A stretch of 64,000 bases of DNA, from the NCBI GenBank assembly GCA_008375315.1, contig CP032507.1:1787001-1851000 (forward strand). Direction: 5' to 3'. This DNA is from Ectothiorhodospiraceae bacterium BW-2 (GTDB lineage Bacteria; Pseudomonadota; Gammaproteobacteria; Thiohalomonadales; Thiohalomonadaceae). This document shows, in pieces, positions 33,502 through 42,771 of this stretch (its first letter is position 1; the number at the start of each line of letters is the position of its first letter). The notes below the pieces were generated by a model that saw only the letters and a program-made list of their open reading frames with translations, did not search any database and had not been told where the DNA came from. The position numbers were made by a program, and so were the translations under genes.

Positions 33502-34944
33502 TTACTGCACCTTACGATAGCCCCGCTCCAGCGCGTTAGCTGTTTCTGCTACAACCCGCTTAAACAGCTTAAAGCTGCGCTCATCTAGGTGGCAGTGGGG
33601 GTTGGCGCGATCCGCATAGAAGACGCCGCAGAGCTTATCGTTCACATAGAGCGCCATGACATAGAAACTTTTGACTTCGAGTTTTTGGCGGAACTTTGGC
33701 GGAATTCTCGGCCAGTAGCGTGCATAGTTGTTCTGATTGAGCCAGATCGGTACCGGTCGTTGCAGCACCTGACGGAAGAAGCTCTTTGGCGGTAGCTCAA
33801 TTGAGAAGCGGTTAAAGTCGGGATCGTCACTGCCGACGATACTGCGCGCTTTAATATAGTGATCGCTGGTGACCACACCATAGACCACCCGATTTAGCCC
33901 CAGCCCATCGTGCATCGCTAGCATGGCGCTTTGAATAATCTCTTTAAAGAGTCGTTCACCGCGATGCTGTTTGAGCTGCTTTAGGTAGCGTAGCAGCAGC
34001 GGTCGGCGCGGGGCGAGGCAGAAACTGACCTGGCGGCTGCTCTGCGTCTCTTCGCTGTCGTTAGTCTCCTCTGTGGCAATCGGGTAGGCGGGCAGTAGGA
34101 GCCGATTAGCGGCGTGGGGTAGGCGAATGTAGTTACTCTCAATCGCTGCTATGGCGGCAGTCGTGTGGATCATGGCCACGGTTTCACCCGTCTCTAGCCG
34201 CATTAGTTTGGCTAGGCGAGTTTCGATCTCTCTTGTTTCGGGCGAGTACCAGTCAACTTCACCGCTATGGCTCAGCTCAATGGCGAGCATGATGGTGTAG
34301 ATGCGGCTATCGGAGGCGTTTTCTGGGTAGAGGCTACGCTGAAAAATAATCGGTAGATGCCAGACCTTGGCCAGCTCTTTGGTGAACTCATCGATTAAAA
34401 AGCCTAGTTCAAGATATTGTGCCTCCTCCGGTTCGGTATCGTTGGTGACAATCCGCTTTTGAATATTGACCATCTTCTCCGGTACTTTAATCCAGAGCGC
34501 TAGCTCACCGACGCAGTGGAGTAGGGTGGCGAGGAAGATGGCATTCGGATCGGGATCTTGGCGCCGAATCGCCCACTGTCGCGCCTGTACCGCTGCATGG
34601 TAGTAGCGCTTTAAGATGGTGAGATAGTTGAGCACCACTCGATTATCGCACTTCTCTAGCGAGGGGAGCTTTTGCGGTAGCAGTGAGAGCTTATCGAGAC
34701 CGCTAAACATACGAGCCTGCGGTATGGAGTCGATATCGTCACGGCCATGCTGATGCTGAATCTTATTTAACTGCCTAATCAGTCGTAGCGCGAGGCCGAT
34801 ATCCTTCTCCAGTACCCTATCGACCTGATCCATGGGGATGGTTTCACGCACAATTAGGTTTTTTAACACCTTGATATTGTGTGTAATCGCTGGCAGCTCG
34901 ATACTCTGCAGCGAATTGACCCATTTGATCAGGGTAGCGTTCAT
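33502..34944 (-). CDS. HDOD-domain protein with C-terminal GAF-like domain
   Basis: A 480-residue cytoplasmic protein. Residues about 10-230 form an HDOD domain (helical, HD-related but without a full HD catalytic set): LPAITHNIKVLKNLI, LEKDIGLALRLIRQLNK, and ATLLHCVGELALWI. The C-terminal part (about 320-480) resembles a GAF domain (LNRVVYGVVTSDHYIKARSIVG, FYVMALYVNDKLCGVFYADRA and the final helix LFKRVVAETANALERGY). HDOD proteins act in signalling, often linked to motility or c-di-GMP control. It lies 18 bp downstream of the cytochrome c gene on the same strand and may share its transcript. Confidence 0.78.
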   Translation of the reverse strand: MNATLIKWVNSLQSIELPAITHNIKVLKNLIVRETIPMDQVDRVLEKDIGLALRLIRQLNKIQHQHGRDDIDSIPQARMFSGLDKLSLLPQKLPSLEKCDNRVVLNYLTILKRYYHAAVQARQWAIRRQDPDPNAIFLATLLHCVGELALWIKVPEKMVNIQKRIVTNDTEPEEAQYLELGFLIDEFTKELAKVWHLPIIFQRSLYPENASDSRIYTIMLAIELSHSGEVDWYSPETREIETRLAKLMRLETGETVAMIHTTAAIAAIESNYIRLPHAANRLLLPAYPIATEETNDSEETQSSRQVSFCLAPRRPLLLRYLKQLKQHRGERLFKEIIQSAMLAMHDGLGLNRVVYGVVTSDHYIKARSIVGSDDPDFNRFSIELPPKSFFRQVLQRPVPIWLNQNNYARYWPRIPPKFRQKLEVKSFYVMALYVNDKLCGVFYADRANPHCHLDERSFKLFKRVVAETANALERGYRKVQ

Positions 34945-34962
34945 TAGCGGGCTCGGAGTTAG

Positions 34963-35259
34963 TTAACGACTAAAGTGGTAGTGGGTCTGGTTCAGATAGT
35001 CGGTGACCGCCTGAACTTGGTCATCAAACCAGGTGAGTCCTAACATATCTTTACACATATTGACTCGACTATTGAGCGCGGCATAGTGGGTTACTTTGCG
35101 ATCAGCCCGCGTATAGAGTTCACTGCCGTGGCAGCGAAGACAGCTCTGTTGGTGTAGCGCTGCCCCCTCGTTAAGACTCTCTTCGGCGGGTAGTGAGAGA
35201 GAGGCGGCTAAAAGGGGTGCTGAAATGGCTGAGATTAGCGTGCTGCGGTAGGTCATCAT
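34963..35259 (-). CDS. Small periplasmic cytochrome c
   Basis: A 98-residue secreted protein: signal peptide (residues about 1-25, LISAISAPLLAASLSLPA), then a mature domain of about 73 residues with one haem site CLRCH and a conserved C-terminal half (ELYTRADRKVTHYAALNSRV, MCKDMLGLTWFDDQVQAVTDYLNQTHYHF). The WFDDQVQAV segment and the extra Cys recur in a family of short monohaem cytochromes of proteobacteria. Its probable role is periplasmic electron transfer. The ATG (35259 or 35256) overlaps the stop of the upstream protease gene, so the two are translationally coupled. Confidence 0.82.
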   Translation of the reverse strand: MMTYRSTLISAISAPLLAASLSLPAEESLNEGAALHQQSCLRCHGSELYTRADRKVTHYAALNSRVNMCKDMLGLTWFDDQVQAVTDYLNQTHYHFSR

Positions 35260-36533
35260 TGCTCTCCGTTAGGGTAGGTTGGTCGATTAAGATCGCTGTT
35301 TTGTTGTAACCGGGCAATGCGCACCGGTGCCGGTGGATGGGAGTCGTGAAAGGTCGAATAGAGGGGATCGGGGGTTAAAGTGGCCGCATTTTCGCGATAG
35401 AGGGTCACTAGAGCCGAGATCAGATCGATCGCGCTACTCTGCTCTGCTGCGTATTGGTCGGCCTCAAACTCATGTTTACGGCTACTGAGGGCAAAGAGCG
35501 GTTGTAGAAAGAAGCCGACTAGAGGCAGTAGCAGCATAAATAGTAGTAGCGCTATATGTTCACTCGGCTGCTCAACCCCTAGCGCCTGATAGAACCAGAG
35601 CTGCTGCTCCAGATAGCCTAGTAGGGCTAGGGAGAGCAGCGAGAGTAGTGCCGTCATCGCGATTCGTTTGGGGATATGTTTGCGGCGAAAATGGCCTAGC
35701 TCATGTGCTAATACCGCTTCGAGTTGATCGCCTGTCAGCTCTTTGAGCAGGGTATCGAAAAAGACGATCCGTTTATTGCGGCCAAAACCGCTAAAGTAGG
35801 CGTTACCGTGGCTAGAGCGGCGGGAGCCATCCATGACAAACAGACCGTTAGCGTTAAATTGACACCGTTGGAGTAGCTTTTCGATCCGTTGCACTAGCGC
35901 TTGGTCGCTTAAAGGTTCAAATTTGTTAAATATCGGCGCAATCCAGTTCGGGTAGATCCACATCATTAGTAGCGAGAATAGCAGCCAGGTTAGCCAGACC
36001 CAGAGCCACCAAAAATCGCCACTGCTCGCCATCAGCCATAAGATGAGCGCCAGCAGAGGGACGCCAAGGGCAATAGAGAGAGCTATCTGCTTGACCATGT
36101 CACCCATAAAGGTCGAAACGGTGGTGCGGTTAAATCCAAAGCGCTGCTCCAAGTAGAATGTTTGGTAGAGACTCAATGGCAACATCAGTAGTGAGCTGGC
36201 AAAGCTAAACAGCAGTAGTACCGCGACACCGTGCCAAGGCTGGCCCCAGTGCCAGTGGCTAACACTCGTCTCCAGCCACTGTAGGCCGCCGCCGAGAGTC
36301 CAAAAGAGCAGCAGCGGTACCGAGTAGAGTCCGCTGACTGCCCCTAGTTTCAGCTTCGCTACCGTATAGTCGGCCGCTTTTTGGTGCTCCTGAAGGGTGA
36401 TTGAGGCTGCAAACGCCTCAGGTACCCGCTCTCGGTGGGCCGTGACGGTGCGTAGTTGTCGGTAGTCGAGGTAGAGAGTACCGAGAGTGGTAGCCACAAT
36501 GAGTAACATAAAAAGTTGTGTCATCAAGTCCAT
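35256..36533 (-). CDS. Ste24-like M48 family membrane metalloprotease
   Basis: The start was set at ATG 36533 (MDLMTQLFMLL); the frame continues upstream only to a TTG at 36608 with no membrane-protein-like sequence. The 425-residue protein has about six to seven hydrophobic segments and the zinc motif HELGH (EAVLAHELGHFRRKH), with the third ligand Glu in RKHEFEADQYAAE, and the Ste24-type segment NGLFVMDGSRRSSHGNAYFSGFG. Ste24-type enzymes of bacteria are thought to act in membrane protein quality control. It is divergent from orn. Confidence 0.85.
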   Translation of the reverse strand: MDLMTQLFMLLIVATTLGTLYLDYRQLRTVTAHRERVPEAFAASITLQEHQKAADYTVAKLKLGAVSGLYSVPLLLFWTLGGGLQWLETSVSHWHWGQPWHGVAVLLLFSFASSLLMLPLSLYQTFYLEQRFGFNRTTVSTFMGDMVKQIALSIALGVPLLALILWLMASSGDFWWLWVWLTWLLFSLLMMWIYPNWIAPIFNKFEPLSDQALVQRIEKLLQRCQFNANGLFVMDGSRRSSHGNAYFSGFGRNKRIVFFDTLLKELTGDQLEAVLAHELGHFRRKHIPKRIAMTALLSLLSLALLGYLEQQLWFYQALGVEQPSEHIALLLFMLLLPLVGFFLQPLFALSSRKHEFEADQYAAEQSSAIDLISALVTLYRENAATLTPDPLYSTFHDSHPPAPVRIARLQQNSDLNRPTYPNGEQ

Positions 36534-36568
36534 AGTGATTTTTAACCGAATTTTAGCAAAATTTAGCC

Positions 36569-36593
36569 CCAAAAGCGGCAGAGTAGCTTTTGG
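36569..36593 (+). other. Inverted repeat in the divergent Ste24-orn region
   Basis: CCAAAAGC (36569-36576) and GCTTTTGG (36586-36593), a perfect 8-bp pair with a 9-nt loop. It would lie in the leader of the Ste24 gene. A second hairpin, GGGGT (36637-36641), GATT, ACCCC (36646-36650) lies on the orn side. Confidence 0.4.
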
Positions 36594-36718
36594 TTTGAGC
36601 GATGGCAAGCCAAAATCGACCCTAACTGTAGCGACTGGGGTGATTACCCCTTTAGTGATAGCCGGTGACGGGTTACAATCGCAGCTTAAAGCTAGCTTAA
36701 CCGTGGAGTAAACCTTAA

Positions 36719-37267
36719 ATGTCCGAGAGTTGCCCCTATCTGGGCTGGATCGATCTGGAGATGACCGGCTTGGTGCCGGAGCAGGATACTATTATGGAGA
36801 TTGCGACCCTTATTACCGATACCGAGCTCAATGAGGTCGCCGAGGGGCCGGTCTTGGCGATTCAGCATACGCCCCAGCAGCTAGAGCGGATGGATAGCTG
36901 GTGTCAACACCACCACGGTCAGTCGGGATTGAGTGAGCGGGTGGTACAGAGTCGGGTGACGCTGGCCGAGGCGGAGCAGCAGAGTTTGGCGTTTTTGCAG
37001 CGCTACCTGCCGCGGGGGAGTACCCCTCTGTGTGGCAACTCCATTTGGCAGGATCGGCGTTTTTTAGTGCGCTATATGCCGCAGCTGGAGCAGTGGTTCC
37101 ACTATCGTAATATTGATGTCAGCTCAATTAAAGAGTTGGCTAAGCGGTGGGCGCCGCAGATCGCCGCTGGGGTAAAAAAGCGCAAAACTCATCTGGCGCT
37201 AGACGATATTCGCGAATCGATTGAGGAGTTGCGCTACTATCGGCGCTCTCTGTTCTCAATTCAGTGA
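36719..37267 (+). CDS. orn: Oligoribonuclease
   Basis: A 182-residue DEDDh exonuclease. Exo I residues Asp12 and Glu14 (WIDLEMTGL), an Exo II region with SIWQDRRFLVRYMPQ, and Exo III with HLALDDIRESIEEL are visible, as is the family's YFHYRNIDVSSIKELAKRW-type segment (here QWFHYRNIDVSSIK). It degrades dinucleotides, including pGpG from c-di-GMP breakdown, so it affects signalling as well as RNA decay. GGAG lies about 10 nt before ATG 36719. Confidence 0.96.
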   Translation: MSESCPYLGWIDLEMTGLVPEQDTIMEIATLITDTELNEVAEGPVLAIQHTPQQLERMDSWCQHHHGQSGLSERVVQSRVTLAEAEQQSLAFLQRYLPRGSTPLCGNSIWQDRRFLVRYMPQLEQWFHYRNIDVSSIKELAKRWAPQIAAGVKKRKTHLALDDIRESIEELRYYRRSLFSIQ

Positions 37268-37344
37268 CGAAAATTTGACGGTTTCGCCAACCCAAAGAGG
37301 CTATCTTTGTTTTAATTTTTTGATTTTAAATAAAATTATACATT

Positions 37345-37353
37345 TGGTATAAT
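37345..37353 (+). promoter_or_regulatory. Extended -10 promoter before fliL
   Basis: TGGTATAAT gives a perfect -10 (37348-37353) with the TGn extension. The upstream 30 bp are A/T-rich and no standard -35 is present. The site is 37 bp before the fliL start. No sigma-54 -24/-12 pair with the right spacing was found in this gap. Confidence 0.55.
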
Positions 37354-37390
37354 TTTGGCTTTTTAGCAGACAACATGAGGTAACAGCATT

Positions 37391-37918
37391 ATGGCAGAGA
37401 AAGAGGAGACAGCAACCGAAGCGGAGAGTGGCGGTTCAAACAAAAAGCTGATCATCATTATGGTGGTCGCCATTTTAGTGACAGCCGGCATGAGTATCGG
37501 GGTGACCATGATGCTGCTCGGTGGTGGCGGAGGGGGCGATTCGACCGAGGCAGCTCCTCCACCGGAAGATCCGCTCTATGTTCCGATTAAGGTGATGAAC
37601 ATCAATATGCCGCCGGAGAGTACGGCTAAGGTGATGCAGATTGAGATCAATCTAATGACCTACCAGCCAGAGACGGTGGAGATGATCAATCGCCACATGC
37701 CGGTTATTCGTAGCGAGATGTTAAACATCCTCTCAGAGGTGACCTATCAGCGGGCGGCGACGCCACAGGGCAAAGAGAAGATTAAGTCAGATCTGAAATT
37801 TGCTATTGAGGCGATGCTGCTAGAGCTAGAGGGGAACATTATGGCCAATAGTGGGGATACCAAAGGGGTGCCGCCGACACTGGAGGCGGTCTATTTTACT
37901 AGACTGGTGATGCAGTAA
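37391..37918 (+). CDS. fliL: FliL, flagellar basal-body-associated protein
   Basis: A 175-residue inner-membrane protein: short cytoplasmic Glu-rich N-terminus, one membrane helix (about 19-43), Gly-rich linker and a periplasmic FliL/stomatin-like domain (DPLYVPIKVMNINMPPES, MQIEINLMTYQPETVEMINRH and the terminal VYFTRLVMQ). It rings the stator units and raises torque. It is the first gene of the long flagellar block. Confidence 0.94.
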   Translation: MAEKEETATEAESGGSNKKLIIIMVVAILVTAGMSIGVTMMLLGGGGGGDSTEAAPPPEDPLYVPIKVMNINMPPESTAKVMQIEINLMTYQPETVEMINRHMPVIRSEMLNILSEVTYQRAATPQGKEKIKSDLKFAIEAMLLELEGNIMANSGDTKGVPPTLEAVYFTRLVMQ

Positions 37919-37939
37919 TATTTGGAAGGATAGAAGGCG

Positions 37940-38941
37940 ATGTCCGCAAGCGATCTACTCTCACAAGACGAAATTGATGCCCTGCTCCACGGGGTAGGCG
38001 ATGGTGACGGCGATAGTGATGCCGGCGAAGTCAGCGATGGCGGTGGCGAGGCGCGAAGTTACGATTTCGCCAGTGAGGAGCGGATTGTTCGTGGACGGAT
38101 GCCGACGCTGGAGATGATTAACGAGCGCTACTCACGCCAGCTCCGTATCAGTCTCTTTAATCTGTTGCGCCGCTCGGCCGAAATTTCGGTACTGGGGGTC
38201 AATATGATTAAATTCTCCGAATATATTCACAGCCTGTTTGTCCCTACCAGTTTGAATATGATTAAAATCAAACCGTTGCGAGGGACGGCGCTGTTAGTGT
38301 TCGATCCGCGACTAGTCTATATATTGGTCGATAACTATTTTGGCGGTTATGGCCGCTTTCACGCTAAAATTGAGGGGCGTGAATTTACCCCGACTGAGCA
38401 GCGGGTGATTCAGATGCTGATGGAGATCTCATTTAGAGATATGATTAAGGCGTGGGAGCCGGTGATGGAGGTTCACTTTGAGTTCGTGAACCGTGAGGTG
38501 AATCCGCAGTTTGCCAACATTGTCAGCCCCTCTGAAGTCGTGGTGGTCTCGAAGTTGCAGGTTGAGCTCGATGGTGGCGGAGGCGAGGTGCATATCGCTA
38601 TGCCCTACTCAATGCTAGAGCCGATTCGAGAGCAGCTCGATGCCGGTCTGCAGAGCGATCACGGCGATATCGATGATCGCTGGATTACCTCCCTGCATGA
38701 GGAGGTGCGTCAGGCGGAGATTAAGTTAAGTAGTCGTCTAGCCGAGAAGCCGATGACGCTAGGGGAGGTGCTGCGAATGGAGGCAGGCGACATCATCCCC
38801 TTCGATATGCCGGATCATGTCACCCTAATGGCGGAGGATATTCCCATCTTTCGCGGTAAACTAGGGGTGGCGAATGAGCACATGGCGATTCAGATCACCG
38901 AGCAGGTGCCGCGCATTATCGACCATGCCCATCTGTTTTAA
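37940..38941 (+). CDS. fliM: FliM, flagellar switch protein
   Basis: A 333-residue C-ring protein. The N-terminal CheY-P-binding motif is DLLSQDEIDALLHGV; an acidic Gly/Asp linker follows; the middle CheC-like domain includes GGYGRF and EFTPTEQRVIQMLM; the C-terminal SpoA domain includes MTLGEVLRMEAGDIIPFDMP. It controls the rotation switch. It sits 21 bp after fliL. Confidence 0.96.
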   Translation: MSASDLLSQDEIDALLHGVGDGDGDSDAGEVSDGGGEARSYDFASEERIVRGRMPTLEMINERYSRQLRISLFNLLRRSAEISVLGVNMIKFSEYIHSLFVPTSLNMIKIKPLRGTALLVFDPRLVYILVDNYFGGYGRFHAKIEGREFTPTEQRVIQMLMEISFRDMIKAWEPVMEVHFEFVNREVNPQFANIVSPSEVVVVSKLQVELDGGGGEVHIAMPYSMLEPIREQLDAGLQSDHGDIDDRWITSLHEEVRQAEIKLSSRLAEKPMTLGEVLRMEAGDIIPFDMPDHVTLMAEDIPIFRGKLGVANEHMAIQITEQVPRIIDHAHLF

Positions 38942-38964
38942 CTCTAACCTGTGAGGAGCTAATG

Positions 38965-39375
38965 ATGAGTGAAACGATAGACGATCAGGCGGTTGCCGAC
39001 GAGTGGGCTGCGGCCCTAGCCGAAGCTGAGTCGGCCGGGGAGGGGGCTAAAGCGGCAGAGATGCCCAATTTTGATGGTCTTGATGTTAATAATGAGGTGA
39101 AACCGATTAGTGATGATATCAATCTTGATGTCATTCTCGATATTCCGGTCACCATCGCGATGGAGATTGGGCGAACCCGAATTAATATTCGTAACCTATT
39201 GCAGCTTAACCAAGGCTCGGTGGTGGAGCTAGACAGACTAGCGGGGGAGCCGCTGGATGTCTTGGTCAACAATACCCTTATTGCCCATGGCGAGGTGGTG
39301 GTGGTGAATGAGAAGTATGGTATTCGTCTGACCGATGTTATTAGCCCGGCTGAGCGGGTTAAGAAGTTGCGCTAA
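38965..39375 (+). CDS. fliN: FliN, flagellar switch protein
   Basis: ATG 38965 is preferred over ATG 38962 because GTGAGGAG ends at 38958. The 136-residue product has an Ala/Glu-rich N-terminal extension and a C-terminal SpoA domain (ILDIPVTIAMEIGRTRINIR, LNQGSVVELDRLAGEPLDVLVN, EVVVVNEKYGIRLTDVISPAERV). It completes the C-ring with FliM and FliG. Confidence 0.95.
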   Translation: MSETIDDQAVADEWAAALAEAESAGEGAKAAEMPNFDGLDVNNEVKPISDDINLDVILDIPVTIAMEIGRTRINIRNLLQLNQGSVVELDRLAGEPLDVLVNNTLIAHGEVVVVNEKYGIRLTDVISPAERVKKLR

Positions 39376-39379
39376 GCCG

Positions 39380-39793
39380 TTGCGATATATTGCGTTTATG
39401 CTTTTAATCCTTTGGGGGCCGCTGCTAGCGGCCGCCGAGGGGGAGGGGCCACGGCTCGATCCGCTCAGTGGTGCCCATGTCGCACAGATGGTGCTGATGC
39501 TGCTGCTGGTACTAGGGCTCATCCTGCTCTTTGCTTGGTTATTGCGTCGTATGGGGCGATTTGGCATCGGTAATCGGGGGGCGATTCGCTATTTAGGGGC
39601 GCTAGCGGTCGGTCAGCGGGAGAGGGTGGTGCTGATTCAGGTGGGCGAGACTCAGCTACTGCTCGGTGTGGCGCAGGGGCGGGTCTCGATGCTGCATCGG
39701 CTGGAGTCGCCTATCGATATTGAGCAGGAGTCCGCCCCGTTTGGAGTACAGCTTAAAGCGCTGTTACAGCAGCAGCGAGGTGAGCGGCGATGA
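39380..39793 (+). CDS. fliO: FliO, flagellar export apparatus assembly protein
   Basis: The start is uncertain. TTG 39380 gives a basic N-terminus and a signal-like helix ([19 protein letters not shown]) 4 bp after fliN; ATG 39335 would overlap fliN by 41 nt and ATG 39398 lacks charge. The 137-residue product has a second hydrophobic helix ([19 protein letters not shown]) and a cytoplasmic domain ([37 protein letters not shown]), the FliO pattern. It chaperones FliP assembly. Its end overlaps fliP by ATGA. Confidence 0.85.
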   Translation: MRYIAFMLLILWGPLLAAAEGEGPRLDPLSGAHVAQMVLMLLLVLGLILLFAWLLRRMGRFGIGNRGAIRYLGALAVGQRERVVLIQVGETQLLLGVAQGRVSMLHRLESPIDIEQESAPFGVQLKALLQQQRGERR

Positions 39794-40530
39794 GGCTAAG
39801 GGTTATAGCGCTGCTGCTGCTACTCTCCCCTGCGCTGAGCGTTGCCGCCGAAGGGCTTGAGGCCTTTACCGTCACCCCGAACGATAATGGGGGGGAGTCT
39901 TACTCTCTAAGCGTGCAGCTACTGCTGCTGATGACGATGTTCACCTTCATTCCAGCGATGGTAATGATGATGACATCGTTTACCCGTATTGTGATCGTCT
40001 TGGCGATTTTGCGCCAGGCGATTGGGTTGATGCAGGCTCCTTCGGCGCAGGTGATTGTCGGTTTAGCGCTGTTTATGACCTTTTTTATTATGGCACCGGT
40101 GTTCGAACAGATGCGAGTGGAGGCGCTAGAGCCCTATCTGGACGATCAGATCGGTCTGCGCCAGGCGTTCGAAAACGCCTCGGTACCGCTGCGCCAATTT
40201 ATGATTAATCAGACGCGGCAGCCCGATTTAGAGCTATTCGGTCAGCTATCGGGACAGAATGAGCCCTACCCGACAGTGAACGATATTCCGATGACGGTGC
40301 TTATTCCCGCCTTTGTGACCAGTGAGTTAAAAACGGCGTTTCAAATCGGTTTTCTGCTATTTATCCCCTTTTTAGTCATCGATCTGGTGGTAGCTAGTGT
40401 GTTAATGTCGATGGGGATGATGATGCTCTCGCCGATGATTATCTCGTTGCCATTTAAGATTATGCTGTTTGTGCTGGTCGATGGCTGGACGCTGGTGCTG
40501 GGGACGCTCGCCTCCAGCTTCTATATCTAG
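39790..40530 (+). CDS. fliP: FliP, flagellar type III export gate protein
   Basis: A 246-residue membrane protein with a cleavable signal peptide ([19 protein letters not shown]), then helices typical of the family: [23 protein letters not shown] is followed by [15 protein letters not shown] and the C-terminal [20 protein letters not shown] region. Five FliP subunits build the export gate core with FliQ and FliR. It overlaps fliO by 4 nt. Confidence 0.96.
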   Translation: MRLRVIALLLLLSPALSVAAEGLEAFTVTPNDNGGESYSLSVQLLLLMTMFTFIPAMVMMMTSFTRIVIVLAILRQAIGLMQAPSAQVIVGLALFMTFFIMAPVFEQMRVEALEPYLDDQIGLRQAFENASVPLRQFMINQTRQPDLELFGQLSGQNEPYPTVNDIPMTVLIPAFVTSELKTAFQIGFLLFIPFLVIDLVVASVLMSMGMMMLSPMIISLPFKIMLFVLVDGWTLVLGTLASSFYI

Positions 40531-40538
40531 GGGGGACG

Positions 40539-40808
40539 ATGGAGCCGGGGGATGTACTGACCGTCTTTAACCAGACGCTAGAGATTATTCTGCTGCTAAC
40601 CATGGCGACGCTGCTACCGGCACTGGCGATCGGATTGATTGTGGCGATGTTTCAGGCCGCGACCCAAATTCAGGAGATGACACTTAGCTTTATTCCGAAG
40701 CTCATTATCACTTTTATGGTCTTAATGTATGCCGGTTCGTGGATGTTGCAGCTAATGATGGAGTTTACTACCAATCTGTATGAACGAATTCCTATGTTAA
40801 TCGGTTAA
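40539..40808 (+). CDS. fliQ: FliQ, flagellar export gate protein
   Basis: An 89-residue two-helix membrane protein (ILLLTMATLLPALAIGLIVA and LIITFMVLMYAGSWMLQLMM). The central GLIVAMFQAATQIQEMTLSFIPK segment is the family signature. It packs around FliP in the export gate. Confidence 0.95.
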   Translation: MEPGDVLTVFNQTLEIILLLTMATLLPALAIGLIVAMFQAATQIQEMTLSFIPKLIITFMVLMYAGSWMLQLMMEFTTNLYERIPMLIG

Positions 40809-40815
40809 ATGGGCG

Positions 40816-41601
40816 ATGACGATTAGCTTTGCCGAACTCAATAGCTGGATAGGGATGTTTCTCTGGCCGCTGTTTCGGATTGGGGCGATGTTTACGGTCG
40901 CGCCGGTGACCGGTGCCCGTTCGGTACCGACTCGGGTGCGGCTGATATTGGCGCTGGCGGTGACACTGGTGATCGCCCCGACCCTACCGACCCACCCGCC
41001 GGTGGCGTGGTTTGGCTACGAGTGGTTTATGATCATTGCCCAGCAGATATTGATTGGGGTGGTGATGGGGTTTGCGCTACAGCTAGTCTTCGCCGTAGTC
41101 ATTATGGGGGGGCTCATTGTGGCGATGCAGATGGGTCTCGGGTTTGCGCAAATGGTCGATCAGCTCAATGGTGCCCAGGTGCCGGTGGTTTCGCAGCTCT
41201 ATCTGATGATGACCACGCTGCTCTTTTTGGGGATGGATGGCCATCTATTAATGGTAAAAATATTAGCTGATAGTTTTATCGTCCTGCCGATTGGGGCTGA
41301 GGGGCTGGATCGGGATAGTTTTAGACTCTTGGCCGATTGGGGGGCGCAGCTCTACGCGATGGGGTTGTGGATTGCGCTGCCGTCACTTGCTTCGCTGTTG
41401 GTGTTAAATTTTTCGTTTGGCATTATGGCGCGCTCGGCACCGCAGCTCAATATTTTTGCGGTCGGTTTTCCCATTACCATGGTGGCCGGCTATTTGGTGA
41501 TTATGTTCACCCTCCCCGGTACTGCCGAGCAGTTTGACGATATCTTGCTGCAGGGGGTACAGTTGATTCGGGCTGTTATAGGAGATCAGATCCTTGGCTG
41601 A
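40816..41601 (+). CDS. fliR: FliR, flagellar export gate protein
   Basis: A 261-residue membrane protein with about six helices; family segments are WPLFRIGAMFTVAPVTGARSV, AQQILIGVVMGFALQLVFA and QMGLGFAQMVDQLNGAQVPV. One FliR joins five FliP in the export gate. Its last 8 nt overlap the flhB start. Confidence 0.95.
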   Translation: MTISFAELNSWIGMFLWPLFRIGAMFTVAPVTGARSVPTRVRLILALAVTLVIAPTLPTHPPVAWFGYEWFMIIAQQILIGVVMGFALQLVFAVVIMGGLIVAMQMGLGFAQMVDQLNGAQVPVVSQLYLMMTTLLFLGMDGHLLMVKILADSFIVLPIGAEGLDRDSFRLLADWGAQLYAMGLWIALPSLASLLVLNFSFGIMARSAPQLNIFAVGFPITMVAGYLVIMFTLPGTAEQFDDILLQGVQLIRAVIGDQILG

Positions 41602-42727
41602 AAACGAAGACGGCCAAGAGAAGTCGGAAGAGCCGAGCGGCAAACGGATCGAACAGGCCCGAGAGAAGGGTCAAGTCGCGCAGTCGAAAGAGTTGGGGAC
41701 TTTTCTGCTACTCATTGTCGCCGGCCTCTTCTTTCTCTTTGCCGGCCCAGCGATGATGAGGAGCTTTTTACAGCTCATCGGGGAGGGTTTTGTCATCCCG
41801 CGCCAACATGTTTTTGACACCGAACAGCTAACGATCTACCTAACAACGGCGATTTTTGAGTCGTTACTGATCTTTACCCCGCTGTTTCTGTTTCTGATTG
41901 TCGCGGCCATTATTTCAGGCATTGTCATGAGTGGCTGGAATTTTTCGATGCAGGCTTTGCAGCCGAAACTGGAGAAACTCGATCCGATTAAGGGGATAAC
42001 CCGCCTCTTTTCGTGGCAGGGGTTGGTGGAGTTAGGTAAGAGCTTGGCTAAGTTTATTTTAATTAGCAGCGCCGCCTTTTTGATTCTTAAGGTACAGGTA
42101 GGGGAGTTTCTCGGCTTAGGCCACGAGCCGCTACTACAGGGGTTAGAGCATACCGCTTGGCTACTATTGTGGTCATTTCTGCTACTAAGTGCGGTGCTAG
42201 TCCTGATTGCCATTATCGATGTGCCGTTTCAGCTCTGGAACCATAAACGACAGCTAAAGATGACGCTGCAAGAGGTGAAGGATGAGCACAAACAGACCGA
42301 GGGGAGTCCGGAGGTTAAGGCGCAGATACGGCGGGCGCAGATGGAGATGACCCAGCGACGGATGATGGCAGCGGTACCGGAGGCCGATGTCGTGATTACC
42401 AACCCGACCCACTACGCGGTGGCGCTGAAGTATGATGGGGGCTCAATGAATGCGCCGATTGTCGTTGCAAAGGGGAGCGATCTGATTGCCGCCACCATTC
42501 GGCGTCTAGCCGATGAGAGTGGGGTGGCGATCGTCTCGGCACCGCCGTTAGCGCGGGCGCTCTACCATAGTACCGAGATTGATCAACCGATTCCGGAGGG
42601 GCTCTATAAGGCAGTCGCTCAGGTGCTAGCCTATATCTTCCATCTCAAAGAGGGAGGGGAGCGCGAACCGGAGGAGAAGGTGCTAGATGATCTGCCGATT
42701 CCCACTAAACTGCGCCGAGATGAGTAG
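41594..42727 (+). CDS. flhB: FlhB, flagellar export substrate-specificity switch
   Basis: The start is TTG 41594, with AGGAG at 41580-41584. The 377-residue protein has a basic N-terminus (EKSEEPSGKRIEQAREKGQV), four membrane helices and a cytoplasmic domain with the autocleavage site NPTH (VVITNPTHYAVALKYD). The C-terminus is typical (GVAIVSAPPLARALYHSTEIDQPIPEGLY). After cleavage between Asn and Pro it switches export from rod/hook to filament. Confidence 0.96.
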   Translation: MAENEDGQEKSEEPSGKRIEQAREKGQVAQSKELGTFLLLIVAGLFFLFAGPAMMRSFLQLIGEGFVIPRQHVFDTEQLTIYLTTAIFESLLIFTPLFLFLIVAAIISGIVMSGWNFSMQALQPKLEKLDPIKGITRLFSWQGLVELGKSLAKFILISSAAFLILKVQVGEFLGLGHEPLLQGLEHTAWLLLWSFLLLSAVLVLIAIIDVPFQLWNHKRQLKMTLQEVKDEHKQTEGSPEVKAQIRRAQMEMTQRRMMAAVPEADVVITNPTHYAVALKYDGGSMNAPIVVAKGSDLIAATIRRLADESGVAIVSAPPLARALYHSTEIDQPIPEGLYKAVAQVLAYIFHLKEGGEREPEEKVLDDLPIPTKLRRDE

Positions 42728-42771
42728 CGACAGCGTGGCAACACAGTTTCTGACCACAGTTAGAGGATAAC

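Noticed and set aside
36637-36650. GGGGT-GATT-ACCCC hairpin as a terminator
   Set aside because: It is in a divergent promoter region with only three Ts behind it and no gene reading into it on that strand.
37354-37371. TGGCTTTTTAGCAG before fliL as a sigma-54 promoter
   Set aside because: GG and GC are too close; the required 10-bp interval is not met.
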